Shown here: one piece after another, positions 25,514-35,022 of the stretch
Numbering within the stretch: position 1 is the first letter of the stretch
Layout: each line of letters starts with the position of its first letter
NCBI RefSeq assembly: GCF_022807995.1
Contig: NZ_CP094351.1
Location: 4,697,501-4,761,500, forward strand
Length of the DNA: 64,000 bases
Direction of reading: 5' to 3'
DNA from: Pseudomonas orientalis
Lineage (GTDB): Bacteria; Pseudomonadota; Gammaproteobacteria; Pseudomonadales; Pseudomonadaceae
Notes under the pieces: generated by a model
What the model saw: the letters and a program-made list of their open reading frames with translations, nothing else
Databases searched by the model: none
Told to the model about the DNA's origin: nothing
Program-made: the position numbers and the translations under genes

Positions 25514-26893
25514 ATGATTAAAGATCCTTTTGCCCGACTGGGCCTGGACCGCGAAGTCCTGACTGTCAGCCAGCTCAACGGCCGCGCGCGGGTGTTGCTC
25601 GAAGACGTGTTCACCAATATCTGGGTGGAAGGCGAGATCTCCAACCTCGCCCGCCCGGCTTCCGGCCACGTGTATTTCACCCTCAAGGACAGCGGCGCCC
25701 AAGTGCGTTGCGCGCTGTTTCGCAACAACGCTGCGCGGGTGCGCCAGGCGTTAAAGGATGGCCTGGCGGTGAAGGTGCGCGGCAAGGTCTCGTTGTTCGA
25801 GGGCCGTGGCGACTACCAGTTGATCCTCGACACCGTGGAGTCGGCGGGTGACGGCGCGCTGCGCCTGGCCTTCGATGCCTTGAAGGAAAAGCTCAGCGCC
25901 GAAGGCCTGTTCAGTGCCGAGCGCAAGGTGCCCTTGCCGGCGCATCCTCGGCGCATCGGCATTATCAGTTCGCCGACCGGCGCGGTGATTCGCGACATCA
26001 TCAGCGTGTTCCGCCGCCGCGCGCCGAACATCGAACTGACGCTGATCCCCACCGCTGTGCAAGGCCGCGAGGCCATCGCGCAGATCGTACGTGCACTGAA
26101 ACTCGCCGACGCCCGCGGCTTCGACGCGCTGATCCTGGCCCGTGGCGGCGGCTCCCTGGAAGACCTCTGGTGCTTCAACGAAGAAGCCGTGGCCCGGGCG
26201 GTGGATGCCTGCGTCACGCCCATCGTCAGCGCGGTCGGCCATGAAACCGATGTGTCGATCAGCGACTTCGTGGCGGACGTGCGCGCCCCTACCCCGTCCG
26301 CCGCCGCTGAACTGCTGGCCCCTGACGCCAGCCACCTGGTGCGCCAGGTCGAGAACCTGCATCGCCGCCTGGTGCTGTTGATGCACAACCGCCTGCGCCA
26401 CGATCGCCTGCGCCTGGAGGGCATGGCCCGGCGCCTGCGACATCCGGGTGAGCGTCTGCGCCAGCAGGCCCAGCGCCTGGACGACCTGGACATGCGCCTG
26501 CGCCGCGCGTTCGAGCGCAGCCTCAATACCCGTCGCGAACGCCTGATTCGCCTGGAAACCCGCCTCGCCGGCCAACATCCGGGCCGGCAACTGGCCCTGC
26601 TGCGCCAGCGCCTGGACAGTCTCGCCGAACGCCTGCCCCGCGCCATGCGCGAAGGCCTCAAGGCGCGACGCCTGCAACTGCAAAGCCAGGTGCAGACGCT
26701 GCACGTGGTCAGCCCGCTGGCAACCCTGGGCCGTGGCTACAGCATCCTGCTGGACGAGCGCGGCCAGGCGATTCGCAATGCCGCTCAAACCCACACCGGC
26801 CAGCGCCTCACCGCGCGTCTGGGTGAAGGCCAATTGCAAGTGCGGGTGGAAGACAACCACCTGACACCCGTCACCCTTTCATTACTGGACTGA
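25514..26893 (+). CDS. xseA: Exodeoxyribonuclease VII large subunit
   Basis: Large subunit of the single-strand-specific exonuclease VII that acts in mismatch repair and recombination. 459 residues, start MIKDPFARLGLDREV. OB-fold domain ~20-115 (VEGEISNLARPASGHVYFTL), then the catalytic Exonuc_VII domain with RIGIISSPTGAVIRDI, ARGGGSLEDLWCFNEE and SAVGHETDVSISDFVAD, followed by a long coiled coil rich in Arg and Leu (~300-420) that forms the stalk. The small subunit gene xseB is not here, as usual. Followed 3 nt later by the M23 peptidase, likely co-transcribed. Confidence 0.95.
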   Translation: MIKDPFARLGLDREVLTVSQLNGRARVLLEDVFTNIWVEGEISNLARPASGHVYFTLKDSGAQVRCALFRNNAARVRQALKDGLAVKVRGKVSLFEGRGDYQLILDTVESAGDGALRLAFDALKEKLSAEGLFSAERKVPLPAHPRRIGIISSPTGAVIRDIISVFRRRAPNIELTLIPTAVQGREAIAQIVRALKLADARGFDALILARGGGSLEDLWCFNEEAVARAVDACVTPIVSAVGHETDVSISDFVADVRAPTPSAAAELLAPDASHLVRQVENLHRRLVLLMHNRLRHDRLRLEGMARRLRHPGERLRQQAQRLDDLDMRLRRAFERSLNTRRERLIRLETRLAGQHPGRQLALLRQRLDSLAERLPRAMREGLKARRLQLQSQVQTLHVVSPLATLGRGYSILLDERGQAIRNAAQTHTGQRLTARLGEGQLQVRVEDNHLTPVTLSLLD

Positions 26894-26896
26894 TCG

Positions 26897-27718
26897 ATGC
26901 CACGCCTACTGAGCCTGTTGATGCTGTTGTGCCTCATGTTTAACGCCCATGCCGACAGCTACATCACGCGAACCCTGAACAAGCCGGTGCCCGGCGGCGT
27001 GGCCGTCGTCGAGCTAGGCCCTTCGGCCACGGCGCCGAAAGCCACCTACCAGGGCAGGCCGGTGCTGGTGGTCAAGGAGCAGGACAACTGGCTGGCGATT
27101 GTCGGCATCCCTTTAACGGTCAAGCCTGGCAACGAGCGCATTAGCAGCAGTGGGCGCAACCTGCCGTTTATCGTCGGCTACAAGAAGTACCCGGAACAGC
27201 GCATCACCTTGAAAAACAAAAGCCAGGTCAACCCCGACCCGGCCCAACTCAAGCGCATCGAAAATGAGCTGGCCGTGCAGATCAAGGCTTACCGCAGTTT
27301 CAGCCCGAACCTGCCAAGCAACCTGGTGCTGGATAAACCGGTGAGCGGGCCGCTGTCGAGCAAGTTTGGCGTGCGGCGCTTCTTCAACGGCGAAGAGCGC
27401 AACCCGCATTCGGGCCTGGACTTCGCCGTGCCCGCAGGTACGCCGATCAAGACGCCTGCGAACGGCAAGGTGATCCTGGTGGGCAATTACTTCTTCAACG
27501 GCAACACGGTGTTCGTTGACCACGGCCAGGGCTTTATCAGCATGTTCTGCCATATGTCCAAGATCGACGTGAAGGTGGGCCAGCAACTGGTGCGCGGCGC
27601 GGTGGTGGGCAAGGTCGGCTCAACAGGCCGTGCGACCGGGCCGCATATGCACTGGAACGTCAGCCTCAACGATGCCCGCGTAGACCCGGCGATATTCATC
27701 GGTGCTTTTCAGCCCTGA
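26897..27718 (+). CDS. M23 (LytM-type) metallopeptidase family protein
   Basis: 273 residues with a signal peptide MPRLLSLLMLLCLMFNAHA, so periplasmic. Residues ~165-265 are an M23 LytM domain: SKFGVRRF, NPHSGLDFAVPAGTP with the zinc His and Asp of HxxxD, then MFCHMSKID and GRATGPHMHWNVS with the HxH motif. All the zinc ligands are present, so peptidoglycan endopeptidase activity is plausible. The N-terminal half has no named domain. It starts 3 nt after xseA ends, suggesting one transcript. Confidence 0.88.
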   Translation: MPRLLSLLMLLCLMFNAHADSYITRTLNKPVPGGVAVVELGPSATAPKATYQGRPVLVVKEQDNWLAIVGIPLTVKPGNERISSSGRNLPFIVGYKKYPEQRITLKNKSQVNPDPAQLKRIENELAVQIKAYRSFSPNLPSNLVLDKPVSGPLSSKFGVRRFFNGEERNPHSGLDFAVPAGTPIKTPANGKVILVGNYFFNGNTVFVDHGQGFISMFCHMSKIDVKVGQQLVRGAVVGKVGSTGRATGPHMHWNVSLNDARVDPAIFIGAFQP

Positions 27719-27872
27719 TTCCCCTCCAATGCCCTCACACCGGGCATATCTCTTTTCTTACGTTTGTACCCGGAACCAACCGACATCCTCCCCCCACCCA
27801 TTCCATAACTTACACGGAGCGTAATGAGCATGACCTGACCAGTGGATATCAGAAACTTGTGAGACTCACTCT

Positions 27873-30800
27873 ATGTTCTCCCTGACCCAAGCGTTGGCAA
27901 CACGATACAAACAACAAACCCTGATCGATTCTGCGCTTCCCCCATCCCCCCCTCCTCACATGCCTGCTAGTACGACACAAGCGCTTGCTCCCGCCTCCAC
28001 CTACGCCCCCGACACTCCCCCCGTCCCCACTTCGCCCGCTATAGCCAGCGCGAACCTGCGTTACCCCAACTATTTCAACGTCAGCAAACAGTTTGGCTAC
28101 ACCGTTGAACACGCCCTCCTGACGGAGGATATGCAACGTCTGCACAACCAACAACCCAGCTTCAAAGCCTTCATACAGGCGCAACTCGAAGAAGCATTCC
28201 CCGCCGTCAGACCTCTGGATGTCGAGACAATGAGCGTCAGTCGTTATCGCATTAACGGCAATGAGGTCTCACTGGAGTCGTCCGAACCGCTGATGACCGC
28301 CCTGGCCAGGATGATTCAAGCCATCCTGGCTGACCCCACTAAAGAGATACCGCTTGAGCGCGACATACACACTCAATTCAATCATCGCAAAAGCCCGGAC
28401 GACCTGGAATTTCCCGCCACCACCGCAAGCACCTTGCAAGCCATCGCGCGCAGCATCGCCATGCAGTACCCACAGGCAATTGAGCGCTACTGGAATACTC
28501 CCAGTCCGGTTCATGATGACCTGCGCACCCACGAGTCGCCGCTCAATCAGCTGCTGAACCTGCACAAACGCCAATTGTCGATCCTGGCCTCCCTGCGTGT
28601 CGGCGATCAAACCCTGAGCAACGAAAGCAAGACACTGATCGACGAAGCACTGCAATACCCCACCCTGGATGCCCGGGAGAAAAAGTTCGCCAATGGTGAT
28701 CGCCCGGGCGTGTACCCCATCACGATCGATGACAAAACCGAACGCGGCGCGATGCTGGCAGGGGCGTTTCTCATCACCAAAAACGACGGCTCACAGGCCA
28801 CGCCGCCCACCTGGCCGAACGGGCGCACCCTTGAACTCAACGATGTCAACGGCCCCGTCGTGCTGTACACACCCGGCGAAGGATTTGAAGAGTTTGCGAC
28901 CCCCGCCCAGGCACGCCAGGCATTGGCCAACCGGCTCGATCAAGGCGGCATCCAGGCCGAGCTACTCTTACAAACCCTGCCACCGGCCCTGCAAAACCGG
29001 GCTGACGGTTTTACAGGTGATGACCTGATGCGCAGCGTCGAGCCATCGTCCGGGGATGTGTTGGCAGAAGCCGTGCCTTGGATGCTCAGGCGCCAGCAAG
29101 CAGAGATCAAGGCAGGTTTGGACAAAGCACTGGCGCCAGGCAACACCACCAGCCCTTTGCTCGACAGTGCATCCTCTCAAGCCATCGATGACGCGGCTGA
29201 CTGGTCGTATCTGCTCGATGGCAACAATGCGATGCTGGCTAGGGATGCAAAACTGACAGACAAAAACCAGCCCGAGTGGTTGAAGAACCTGACCCCCATT
29301 CAAGAAGCGGTGTTTTTGCATTTGGAGCGTGCGCAAGAGAAAAGCCTGGACACGCTGGCGCCGCTGCTCGCAAAAATCCCGTCCCTGGGAGCCTTCTCCC
29401 GAGACAGGCTGAATGCAGCCATCAAGAAGCAGTACCCGAACGCAGTGGTCGATGCTGATCAATTAAAGGTACGGAGACACACCCGCACCGGCGTCCAGGG
29501 TGGGCGTGGGACGGGCCAGCCACTTTATGACAAAAAGGACTCCGTCTCGCTGACCAACCTGGCGCTGAACAATCCCAGTGGTTTTCCAGGCATCGAAAGG
29601 GGCACGTTTACCGATGTAAAAATGAACTTGCCGTTGCTCGACACACAAGGCAAGCCCGTCCTGGACCTGGCTGGCAAGCCGGTGGTCCTGGACACCGACG
29701 CGCTGAAAAAGCTGGTCAATGCCGCCGATGTCGGCGGTGAATACACCAAGCTGCTTAAACAGGAGATGGCCACTGACACCGAGACTGGCAGTGCCGCGCA
29801 ACTGCGTACAGCCTGGAAAGCCAACCTGGTAGATGCCATGGCCAAGGAGGCGCTTTTATCAGAACTCAACCCCGACGCTTACACGGAAAAAGCCAAGGAA
29901 GACACCAGCACCAAGCGTGCGGTGCAGTGGGTTGATGCGGTATTGGACCACCCCAATCCCGCCACGCGCCCCCAGGTGGATGGACAGAACATTGTAGCCA
30001 ACAGCCTTGTCCACCGTGGGTTGGCGGTGCAAGGTGTGATGGTGATCGGCAACCAGACGGACTCGTCGCTGGTGCTTTATACCCCCAAGGCTCCCGACGG
30101 CATCACCTTTCGTGAAGTGGCGAACCATAAAGCCCTGGACGCCCTTCTGGCTAAAGACGGGTGGGCGTCCTATATCGCAAGAAGAAAGTCGCCTATCAGT
30201 AAAGATGACATCACTGAATTCAGGGAAGCCCTTAAGGAGAAAACATACGACCCTTTGAAGCTGATCTCCGCCAAACTGATCACTTCATCGGTCAAACTAT
30301 TGGGCGGTGCGACCAGCCTGAAGCCGATCGAAGGTGATGTTCAGGAACACCTGTACAAACAACACGTACAGATGGTGCTCGACCGAGCTGATCATCAGTC
30401 CGTGAGCAGCGAGGAAGTGGCGAAGCAATCCACCCTCAACAAAATCGAGTTCGGCATTGAAGTGGCCTTGATCTTCACCGATCTCATCCCTGTGGTCGGC
30501 AAAGGTGTGTCCACTGGTGTTCGCCTGGGCAAAGCCGGTGTGACGGCGCTACGCGCCAACAGCAAGATTTTGCCGCACCTGATCAAAAAGCCTGGCTTGG
30601 CACGCGCGATCTACAGTGACTTCAGCCTTGCTGCCACAGGCATCTCCAATCTTCGCGCGGCCCCCATGCGACCGGTATTCAAATCCACAGGCCAAGCCGG
30701 CCCGCTTGTGGCACGCTCGGGCCCCAGAGCTTTGCCCGCGCCCACCAGCGCCCCCCCAACAGTCACATCCACCAGCAGCGGCGTGACCAGCGCCGCCACA

Positions 30801-32018
30801 CGCCCCTCGACCACCGTCGCCCAGCCAAACCGAGACCTGAGCGCCTACACGGTACCTAATGAGGTCATCAGCGGCCGACCACTGAGGTCCGACGGCACCT
30901 ATAACGCAGGTGACAATTGGTATGTGCGATACACCGACGGTACCGGCACGAACAGGGTCTATCAGATTGATTCGGTGTTTCATGCGCGCAATGGGCAGGT
31001 CAATATCATCGACCCCAATGCCCCACTCACGGCGCCACGAGGCAGTAGAATCGTGGCGTCCCTGCAATCGGCTGGAAGCGGTGAATGGCGGTTGAATGAA
31101 TTACCGGGTGGCCGAGGCAGAAGGGGTAGAACCTCACCACCGCCCGACACTTATATGGACCGGGTACTTTCGGGTGCAGCGGCCCAGGACATTACTGGGA
31201 ATCCAGCCATTACCGGACACATTCGGCGCTGGTTCAGGCGCGACATGATCAACCACTACAACCACATACGCGCAAACGGTATACCAACTCGCCCATCAAT
31301 CCCCGTGCTGAATAACAACAGCACACCGACTGGGGCCATTCAGAACATTTTGTCCCAGCCCGATGTACGCGGACTGGTAGTCGGCGAACTTCACAATGAG
31401 CCCGCAGCATTTCAACTGCTGATCGACCAGATGGATAACTTCGCAAAAAACGGGGTAACCACTATTTATCTTGAGGGTGCGCCTTTCTTTCAAGGTTCTC
31501 CGAGAGTCAGCGACGCCGCCTTACTACCGTCTGATGCGCCCAGCCTGGGGTTACATCCCTACGACGCTGCGTATACGGGCGGACCGACAATGCTCGACAT
31601 AATCAGCGAGGCAGATAAGCGCGGGATTAAAGTTGTGGGTCTCGAACACCAGGAGCTGACTTGGCATATGGATAATGGAGCCGGCAACCTCAGGAATATG
31701 CGATCGGATCAATGGGAACAAAACCGCCTGCAAGAGCTTAACTACTATGGCGCAGAAATTATCAAACGAACCCCGCCCGGCGAAAAGTTCGTAGCTCTAG
31801 TTGGGAAAGCCCATATGAATACTTTTAATAATGTCCCAGGTGTCGCTGAATTGACCGGTGGTGTCGGTATATCCGTCACCCCTGCGCCTAAGGGCAGTCC
31901 AAGCGTCGTCCGCCAACCTCCCCATATGCTTCCTCCACTGAAACTGATGCACGGTGACGTCCCCGAACCCATCGGAGATGTTCATATCGAATACAACATT
32001 GACGCGCTCACCGTATAA
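27873..32018 (+). CDS. Giant dermonecrotic-toxin-like protein with ChaN/TIKI/PMT-C2-like C-terminal domain
   Basis: A 1381-residue protein, no Sec signal. Two beta-rich blocks typical of pseudomonad dermonecrotic-toxin-domain proteins occur at ~275-365 (VLYTPGEGFEEFATP) and ~718-775 (LVLYTPKAPDGITF). Residues ~855-900 are hydrophobic (EVALIFTDLIPVVG), a possible membrane region; a Pro/Thr-rich linker follows at ~930-985. The YVRY/IIDPNAP module is at ~985-1080. Residues ~1130-1335 are ChaN/TIKI/PMT-C2-like with GELH (1171-1174) and GKAH (1311-1314), the two motifs the superfamily uses for catalysis, intact here. Downstream 3' region is AT-rich. Translation start has a weak ribosome site. Likely an effector or toxin; delivery route and target are unknown. 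Confidence 0.75.
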   Translation: MFSLTQALATRYKQQTLIDSALPPSPPPHMPASTTQALAPASTYAPDTPPVPTSPAIASANLRYPNYFNVSKQFGYTVEHALLTEDMQRLHNQQPSFKAFIQAQLEEAFPAVRPLDVETMSVSRYRINGNEVSLESSEPLMTALARMIQAILADPTKEIPLERDIHTQFNHRKSPDDLEFPATTASTLQAIARSIAMQYPQAIERYWNTPSPVHDDLRTHESPLNQLLNLHKRQLSILASLRVGDQTLSNESKTLIDEALQYPTLDAREKKFANGDRPGVYPITIDDKTERGAMLAGAFLITKNDGSQATPPTWPNGRTLELNDVNGPVVLYTPGEGFEEFATPAQARQALANRLDQGGIQAELLLQTLPPALQNRADGFTGDDLMRSVEPSSGDVLAEAVPWMLRRQQAEIKAGLDKALAPGNTTSPLLDSASSQAIDDAADWSYLLDGNNAMLARDAKLTDKNQPEWLKNLTPIQEAVFLHLERAQEKSLDTLAPLLAKIPSLGAFSRDRLNAAIKKQYPNAVVDADQLKVRRHTRTGVQGGRGTGQPLYDKKDSVSLTNLALNNPSGFPGIERGTFTDVKMNLPLLDTQGKPVLDLAGKPVVLDTDALKKLVNAADVGGEYTKLLKQEMATDTETGSAAQLRTAWKANLVDAMAKEALLSELNPDAYTEKAKEDTSTKRAVQWVDAVLDHPNPATRPQVDGQNIVANSLVHRGLAVQGVMVIGNQTDSSLVLYTPKAPDGITFREVANHKALDALLAKDGWASYIARRKSPISKDDITEFREALKEKTYDPLKLISAKLITSSVKLLGGATSLKPIEGDVQEHLYKQHVQMVLDRADHQSVSSEEVAKQSTLNKIEFGIEVALIFTDLIPVVGKGVSTGVRLGKAGVTALRANSKILPHLIKKPGLARAIYSDFSLAATGISNLRAAPMRPVFKSTGQAGPLVARSGPRALPAPTSAPPTVTSTSSGVTSAATRPSTTVAQPNRDLSAYTVPNEVISGRPLRSDGTYNAGDNWYVRYTDGTGTNRVYQIDSVFHARNGQVNIIDPNAPLTAPRGSRIVASLQSAGSGEWRLNELPGGRGRRGRTSPPPDTYMDRVLSGAAAQDITGNPAITGHIRRWFRRDMINHYNHIRANGIPTRPSIPVLNNNSTPTGAIQNILSQPDVRGLVVGELHNEPAAFQLLIDQMDNFAKNGVTTIYLEGAPFFQGSPRVSDAALLPSDAPSLGLHPYDAAYTGGPTMLDIISEADKRGIKVVGLEHQELTWHMDNGAGNLRNMRSDQWEQNRLQELNYYGAEIIKRTPPGEKFVALVGKAHMNTFNNVPGVAELTGGVGISVTPAPKGSPSVVRQPPHMLPPLKLMHGDVPEPIGDVHIEYNIDALTV

Positions 32019-32036
32019 CGCCCTCCCACGAAGCAG

Positions 32037-32062
32037 GCCTCTCGATCGAAAGATCGAGAGGC
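32037..32062 (+). terminator. GNRA-capped hairpin after the giant toxin-like gene
   Basis: GCCTCTCGATC-GAAA-GATCGAGAGGC, an 11-bp perfect stem 19 bp after the stop. No T-tract follows directly, so transcript end protection is as likely as termination. Confidence 0.55.
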
Positions 32063-32382
32063 TAGTGATTGCGCCATAAGGAAACCACGAGCAATTTATG
32101 AGAGAAATTTTCACTAAAACCAAAATAAAACATCAAAAAAAACCCATAAAATAGAAATTATCTCAATTTTTTTTCACAGCTTGCCATCCTTCCGCCCCGC
32201 GGTTAGGGTTGAGCTTATGAAAACCTTTCACACCCTCATTCAGCTCCGCCAGCACCGCAGCCTGTGCCTTGTCAGCGCACGACTGCCAGGCTGAATCGAT
32301 CTGCCTCGTCCTCAAGTTTTATCCCCAACAACAGTTCTACGGCAGGCCGCCTCTTCTCGGCCCTACAACAAAGGATTTTGCG
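32063..32382 (+). other. 320-bp leuA upstream region
   Basis: Markedly AT-rich from 32090 to 32180, then a 25-codon uORF at 32217-32294 and about 88 bp to leuA. Contains the leuA promoter; I cannot place it with confidence. Confidence 0.5.
32217..32294 (+). CDS. Candidate leuA leader peptide (25 residues)
   Basis: A short frame MKTFHTLIQLRQHRSLCLVS then ARLPG stop, with five Leu of 25 residues (two CTC, two CTG, one CTT). It ends 88 bp before leuA. No clear ribosome site and only a weak downstream hairpin (GGCCGCC...GGCC) are visible. A translation-coupled leucine leader is plausible but not proved. Confidence 0.3.
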   Translation: MKTFHTLIQLRQHRSLCLVSARLPG

Positions 32383-34062
32383 ATGAGCATGCTCAAAGAC
32401 CCGTCTTCGAAGTACCGCGCGTTCCCGACCATCGATATCCCGGACCGCACCTGGCCGTCGAAAACCATCACCCAGGCGCCAATCTGGTGCAGCTCCGACC
32501 TGCGTGATGGCAACCAGTCGCTGATCGAACCGATGGACGCCGCGAAAAAGCTGCGCTTCTGGAAGACCCTGGTCGCCGTCGGTGTGAAGGAAATCGAAGC
32601 CTCGTTCCCGGCTGCATCGCAAACCGATTTCGATTTTGTGCGCACCCTGATCGAAGACAATCACATCCCCGAGGACACCACCATCCAGGTGCTGACCCAG
32701 GGCCGTGAAGACTTGATCGCACGCACTTTCGAATCCCTGCGCGGCGCCAAGAAGGCCATCGTGCATTTGTACAATGCAACGTCGCCGTCGTTCCGCCGCA
32801 TCGTGTTCAACCAGGACAAGGACGGCATCAAGGCCATCGCCGTCAATGCCGCCAAGCTGTTCGTCAAATACGCCGCGCAGCAGCCGCAGACCCAGTGGAC
32901 CTTCGAGTATTCCCCGGAGACGTTCAGCGCCACGGAGCTTGAGTTCGCCAAGGAAGTCTGTGACGCGGTGATCGAGGTGTGGAACCCGACGCCCGAGCAC
33001 AAGATGATCCTCAATCTGCCGGCCACCGTGGAATGCGCCACGCCGAACATCTATGCCGACCAGATCGAATGGTTCGGTCGCCATATCAACCGCCGTGACA
33101 GCGTGATCATCAGCCTGCACACCCACAACGACCGTGGCACCGGCGTGGCCGCTACCGAGCTGGGCCTGATGGCTGGCGCCGACCGTGTCGAAGGCTGCCT
33201 GTTCGGCAACGGCGAGCGCACCGGTAACGTCGATTTGGTCACCGTGGCGCTGAACATGTACACCCAGGGCCTGGACCCACAACTGGACTTCTCCGACATC
33301 GACGGCGTGCGCAAAGTCGTCGAAGAGTGCAACCAGATCCAGGTTCACCCGCGTCATCCGTACGTCGGCGATCTGGTGCACACCGCGTTCTCCGGCTCCC
33401 ACCAGGACGCGATCCGCAAAGGCTTCTCCCAGCAGAAAGACGATGCGCTGTGGGAAGTGCCGTACTTGCCGATCGACCCGGCCGATATCGGCCGCAGCTA
33501 CGAGGCGGTGATCCGGGTGAACAGCCAGTCGGGCAAGGGCGGCATCGCCTACCTGCTGGAACAGGAATACGACATCAGCTTGCCACGTCGCATGCAGATC
33601 GAATTCAGCCAGGTGGTCCAGGCTGAAACCGACCGCGTGGGCCTTGAGATGACCGCACCGCAGATCTACGCCTTGCTGCAACGTGAGTACCTGCAGGCCA
33701 ACACCCCGTATGCACTGGTCAGCCATCGCCTGCAGGAAGAAAACGGCAACAGCTATGTGGAAGTGGAAGTCTCCGGCAAGGGCCAGGGCGAAACCAACCT
33801 GCACTGGAAGGGCAAAGGCAACGGCGCGCTGGAAGCGCTGGTGGCGGGCTTGCCGATTGGCGTGGAGATCATGGACTACAACGAACATGCGATTGGCGCG
33901 GGCACCAACGCCAAAGCGGCGGCGTACATCGAACTGCGCGTGAATGGCGAGCGTCCGGTGCATGGCGTGGGTATTGATGAAAACATCACCACCGCGAGCT
34001 TCAAGGCGCTGTTCAGTGCGCTGAACCGTTCGTTGAGCCAGCAGGAAGCGAAGGCGGCGTAA
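32383..34062 (+). CDS. leuA: 2-isopropylmalate synthase
   Basis: Condenses acetyl-CoA and 2-ketoisovalerate to 2-isopropylmalate, first step of leucine synthesis. 559 residues, the longer LeuA form. DRE-TIM barrel (~30-320) shows CSSDLRDGNQSL, EIEASFPAASQTDF and SLHTHNDRGTGVA, the metal ligands. A C-terminal leucine-sensing LeuA dimer domain (~430-545) has NGALEALVAGL and IELRVNGERPVHG. Start at 32383 (MSMLKDPSSK) is backed by AAGGA 9 nt upstream. Monocistronic, with an intrinsic terminator. Confidence 0.97.
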   Translation: MSMLKDPSSKYRAFPTIDIPDRTWPSKTITQAPIWCSSDLRDGNQSLIEPMDAAKKLRFWKTLVAVGVKEIEASFPAASQTDFDFVRTLIEDNHIPEDTTIQVLTQGREDLIARTFESLRGAKKAIVHLYNATSPSFRRIVFNQDKDGIKAIAVNAAKLFVKYAAQQPQTQWTFEYSPETFSATELEFAKEVCDAVIEVWNPTPEHKMILNLPATVECATPNIYADQIEWFGRHINRRDSVIISLHTHNDRGTGVAATELGLMAGADRVEGCLFGNGERTGNVDLVTVALNMYTQGLDPQLDFSDIDGVRKVVEECNQIQVHPRHPYVGDLVHTAFSGSHQDAIRKGFSQQKDDALWEVPYLPIDPADIGRSYEAVIRVNSQSGKGGIAYLLEQEYDISLPRRMQIEFSQVVQAETDRVGLEMTAPQIYALLQREYLQANTPYALVSHRLQEENGNSYVEVEVSGKGQGETNLHWKGKGNGALEALVAGLPIGVEIMDYNEHAIGAGTNAKAAAYIELRVNGERPVHGVGIDENITTASFKALFSALNRSLSQQEAKAA

Positions 34063-34080
34063 ACTAATCGGCGCGACTGC

Positions 34081-34115
34081 AAAAGGCCCCTGGGTGAGAA
34101 TCCAGGGGCCTTTTT
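34081..34115 (+). terminator. leuA intrinsic terminator
   Basis: AAAAGGCCCCTGG-GTGAGAAT-CCAGGGGCCTTTTT. A 9-bp GC stem with flanking A and T runs 19 bp after the leuA stop. Confidence 0.92.
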
Positions 34116-34142
34116 ACTTTGGGTTAGGGTGGTGGTGCTGAT

Positions 34143-34229
34143 GGCCTCATCGGGGGCAAGCCCCCTCCCACATTTGAAGGTATTCACAAGTCAAAAAAGT
34201 GGGAGGGGGCTTGCCCCCGATGGCGGCGT
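34143..34229. repeat. G-rich REP inverted pair
   Basis: CATCGGGGGCAAGCCCCCTC starting near 34148 and GTGGGAGGGGGCTTGCCCCC at 34201, just beyond the leuA terminator and immediately before the yafV stop. Confidence 0.92.
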
Positions 34230-34230
34230 G

Positions 34231-35022
34231 TCAGACAAACTGAAAACTATCGGCATCCAGGTTCGCCGGGAACTTGGTGCGATACGCCGCCAACTCCGCT
34301 GCATCCAGAACCACCTGGAATACCCCATCCGCCTCCCCCGCGCTCAGCAATGTCTCACCCTGGAAATCCAACACCTGGCTATCGCCGGTGTAGGCAAAGC
34401 CCTTGCCGTCAGTCCCCACCCGATTTACCGCTGCCACATAGCACAGATTTTCAATCGCCCGTGCCGGCAACAAACGGTTCCAGTGCTGACGCCGCGCACC
34501 CGGCCAATTGGCGGTGTACAACAGCAAGTCGGTGTCCTGGGCATCGCGACTCCACACCGGGAAGCGCAGGTCGTAGCAAATCAGCGGGCGGATACGCCAG
34601 CCTTTCAACTCGAACTGCACCTGGCGCTCGCCGGGCGTGTAGTGATCGTGCTCGCCGGCCATGCGGAACAGGTGGCGTTTATCGTAATACAGCACTTCAC
34701 CGTCGGGGCGCGCCCAGAGCAGGCGGTTACGGTGGCTGCCGTCCGCCGCCTGGATGATCACACTGCCGGTGATCACGGCGTTGTATTTCGCCGCCTGGGC
34801 TTGAAGCCAGCGCTGAGTCGGGCCGTTTTCCTGTTCGGCCAGGGCGGCCGATTCCATGGAGAACCCGGTGGTGAACATCTCCGGCAATACGATCAGGTCG
34901 GCGCCGTTGGCCTGTTCCAGCAGCAGCTCGAAATGCTCGAGATTGGCCTGGCGGTCGTGCCACGCCAGGGTGGTCTGGATCAGGGCGATGTTCAGGTTCG
35001 GCAAGGCACTCAAATCACGCAT
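34231..35022 (-). CDS. yafV: Omega-amidase (Nit2/YafV-type nitrilase-fold amidohydrolase)
   Basis: Hydrolyses omega-amides such as alpha-ketoglutaramate, made when glutamine donates its amino group. 263 residues, start MRDLSALPNLNIALIQTT. The carbon-nitrogen hydrolase triad is visible: Glu in VLPEMFTTGF, Lys in YDKRHLF and Cys in LICYDLRFP. Its start overlaps the 3' end of the aminotransferase gene by 13 nt, a pairing known from the methionine-salvage/omega-amidase route. C-terminal residues end LDADSFQFV at a REP boundary. Confidence 0.9.
   Translation of the reverse strand: MRDLSALPNLNIALIQTTLAWHDRQANLEHFELLLEQANGADLIVLPEMFTTGFSMESAALAEQENGPTQRWLQAQAAKYNAVITGSVIIQAADGSHRNRLLWARPDGEVLYYDKRHLFRMAGEHDHYTPGERQVQFELKGWRIRPLICYDLRFPVWSRDAQDTDLLLYTANWPGARRQHWNRLLPARAIENLCYVAAVNRVGTDGKGFAYTGDSQVLDFQGETLLSAGEADGVFQVVLDAAELAAYRTKFPANLDADSFQFV

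Noticed and set aside
32037..32062. GAAA-capped hairpin as a definite rho-independent terminator
   Set aside because: It is perfect but lacks a T-tract, so I list it with lower confidence only as a hairpin.
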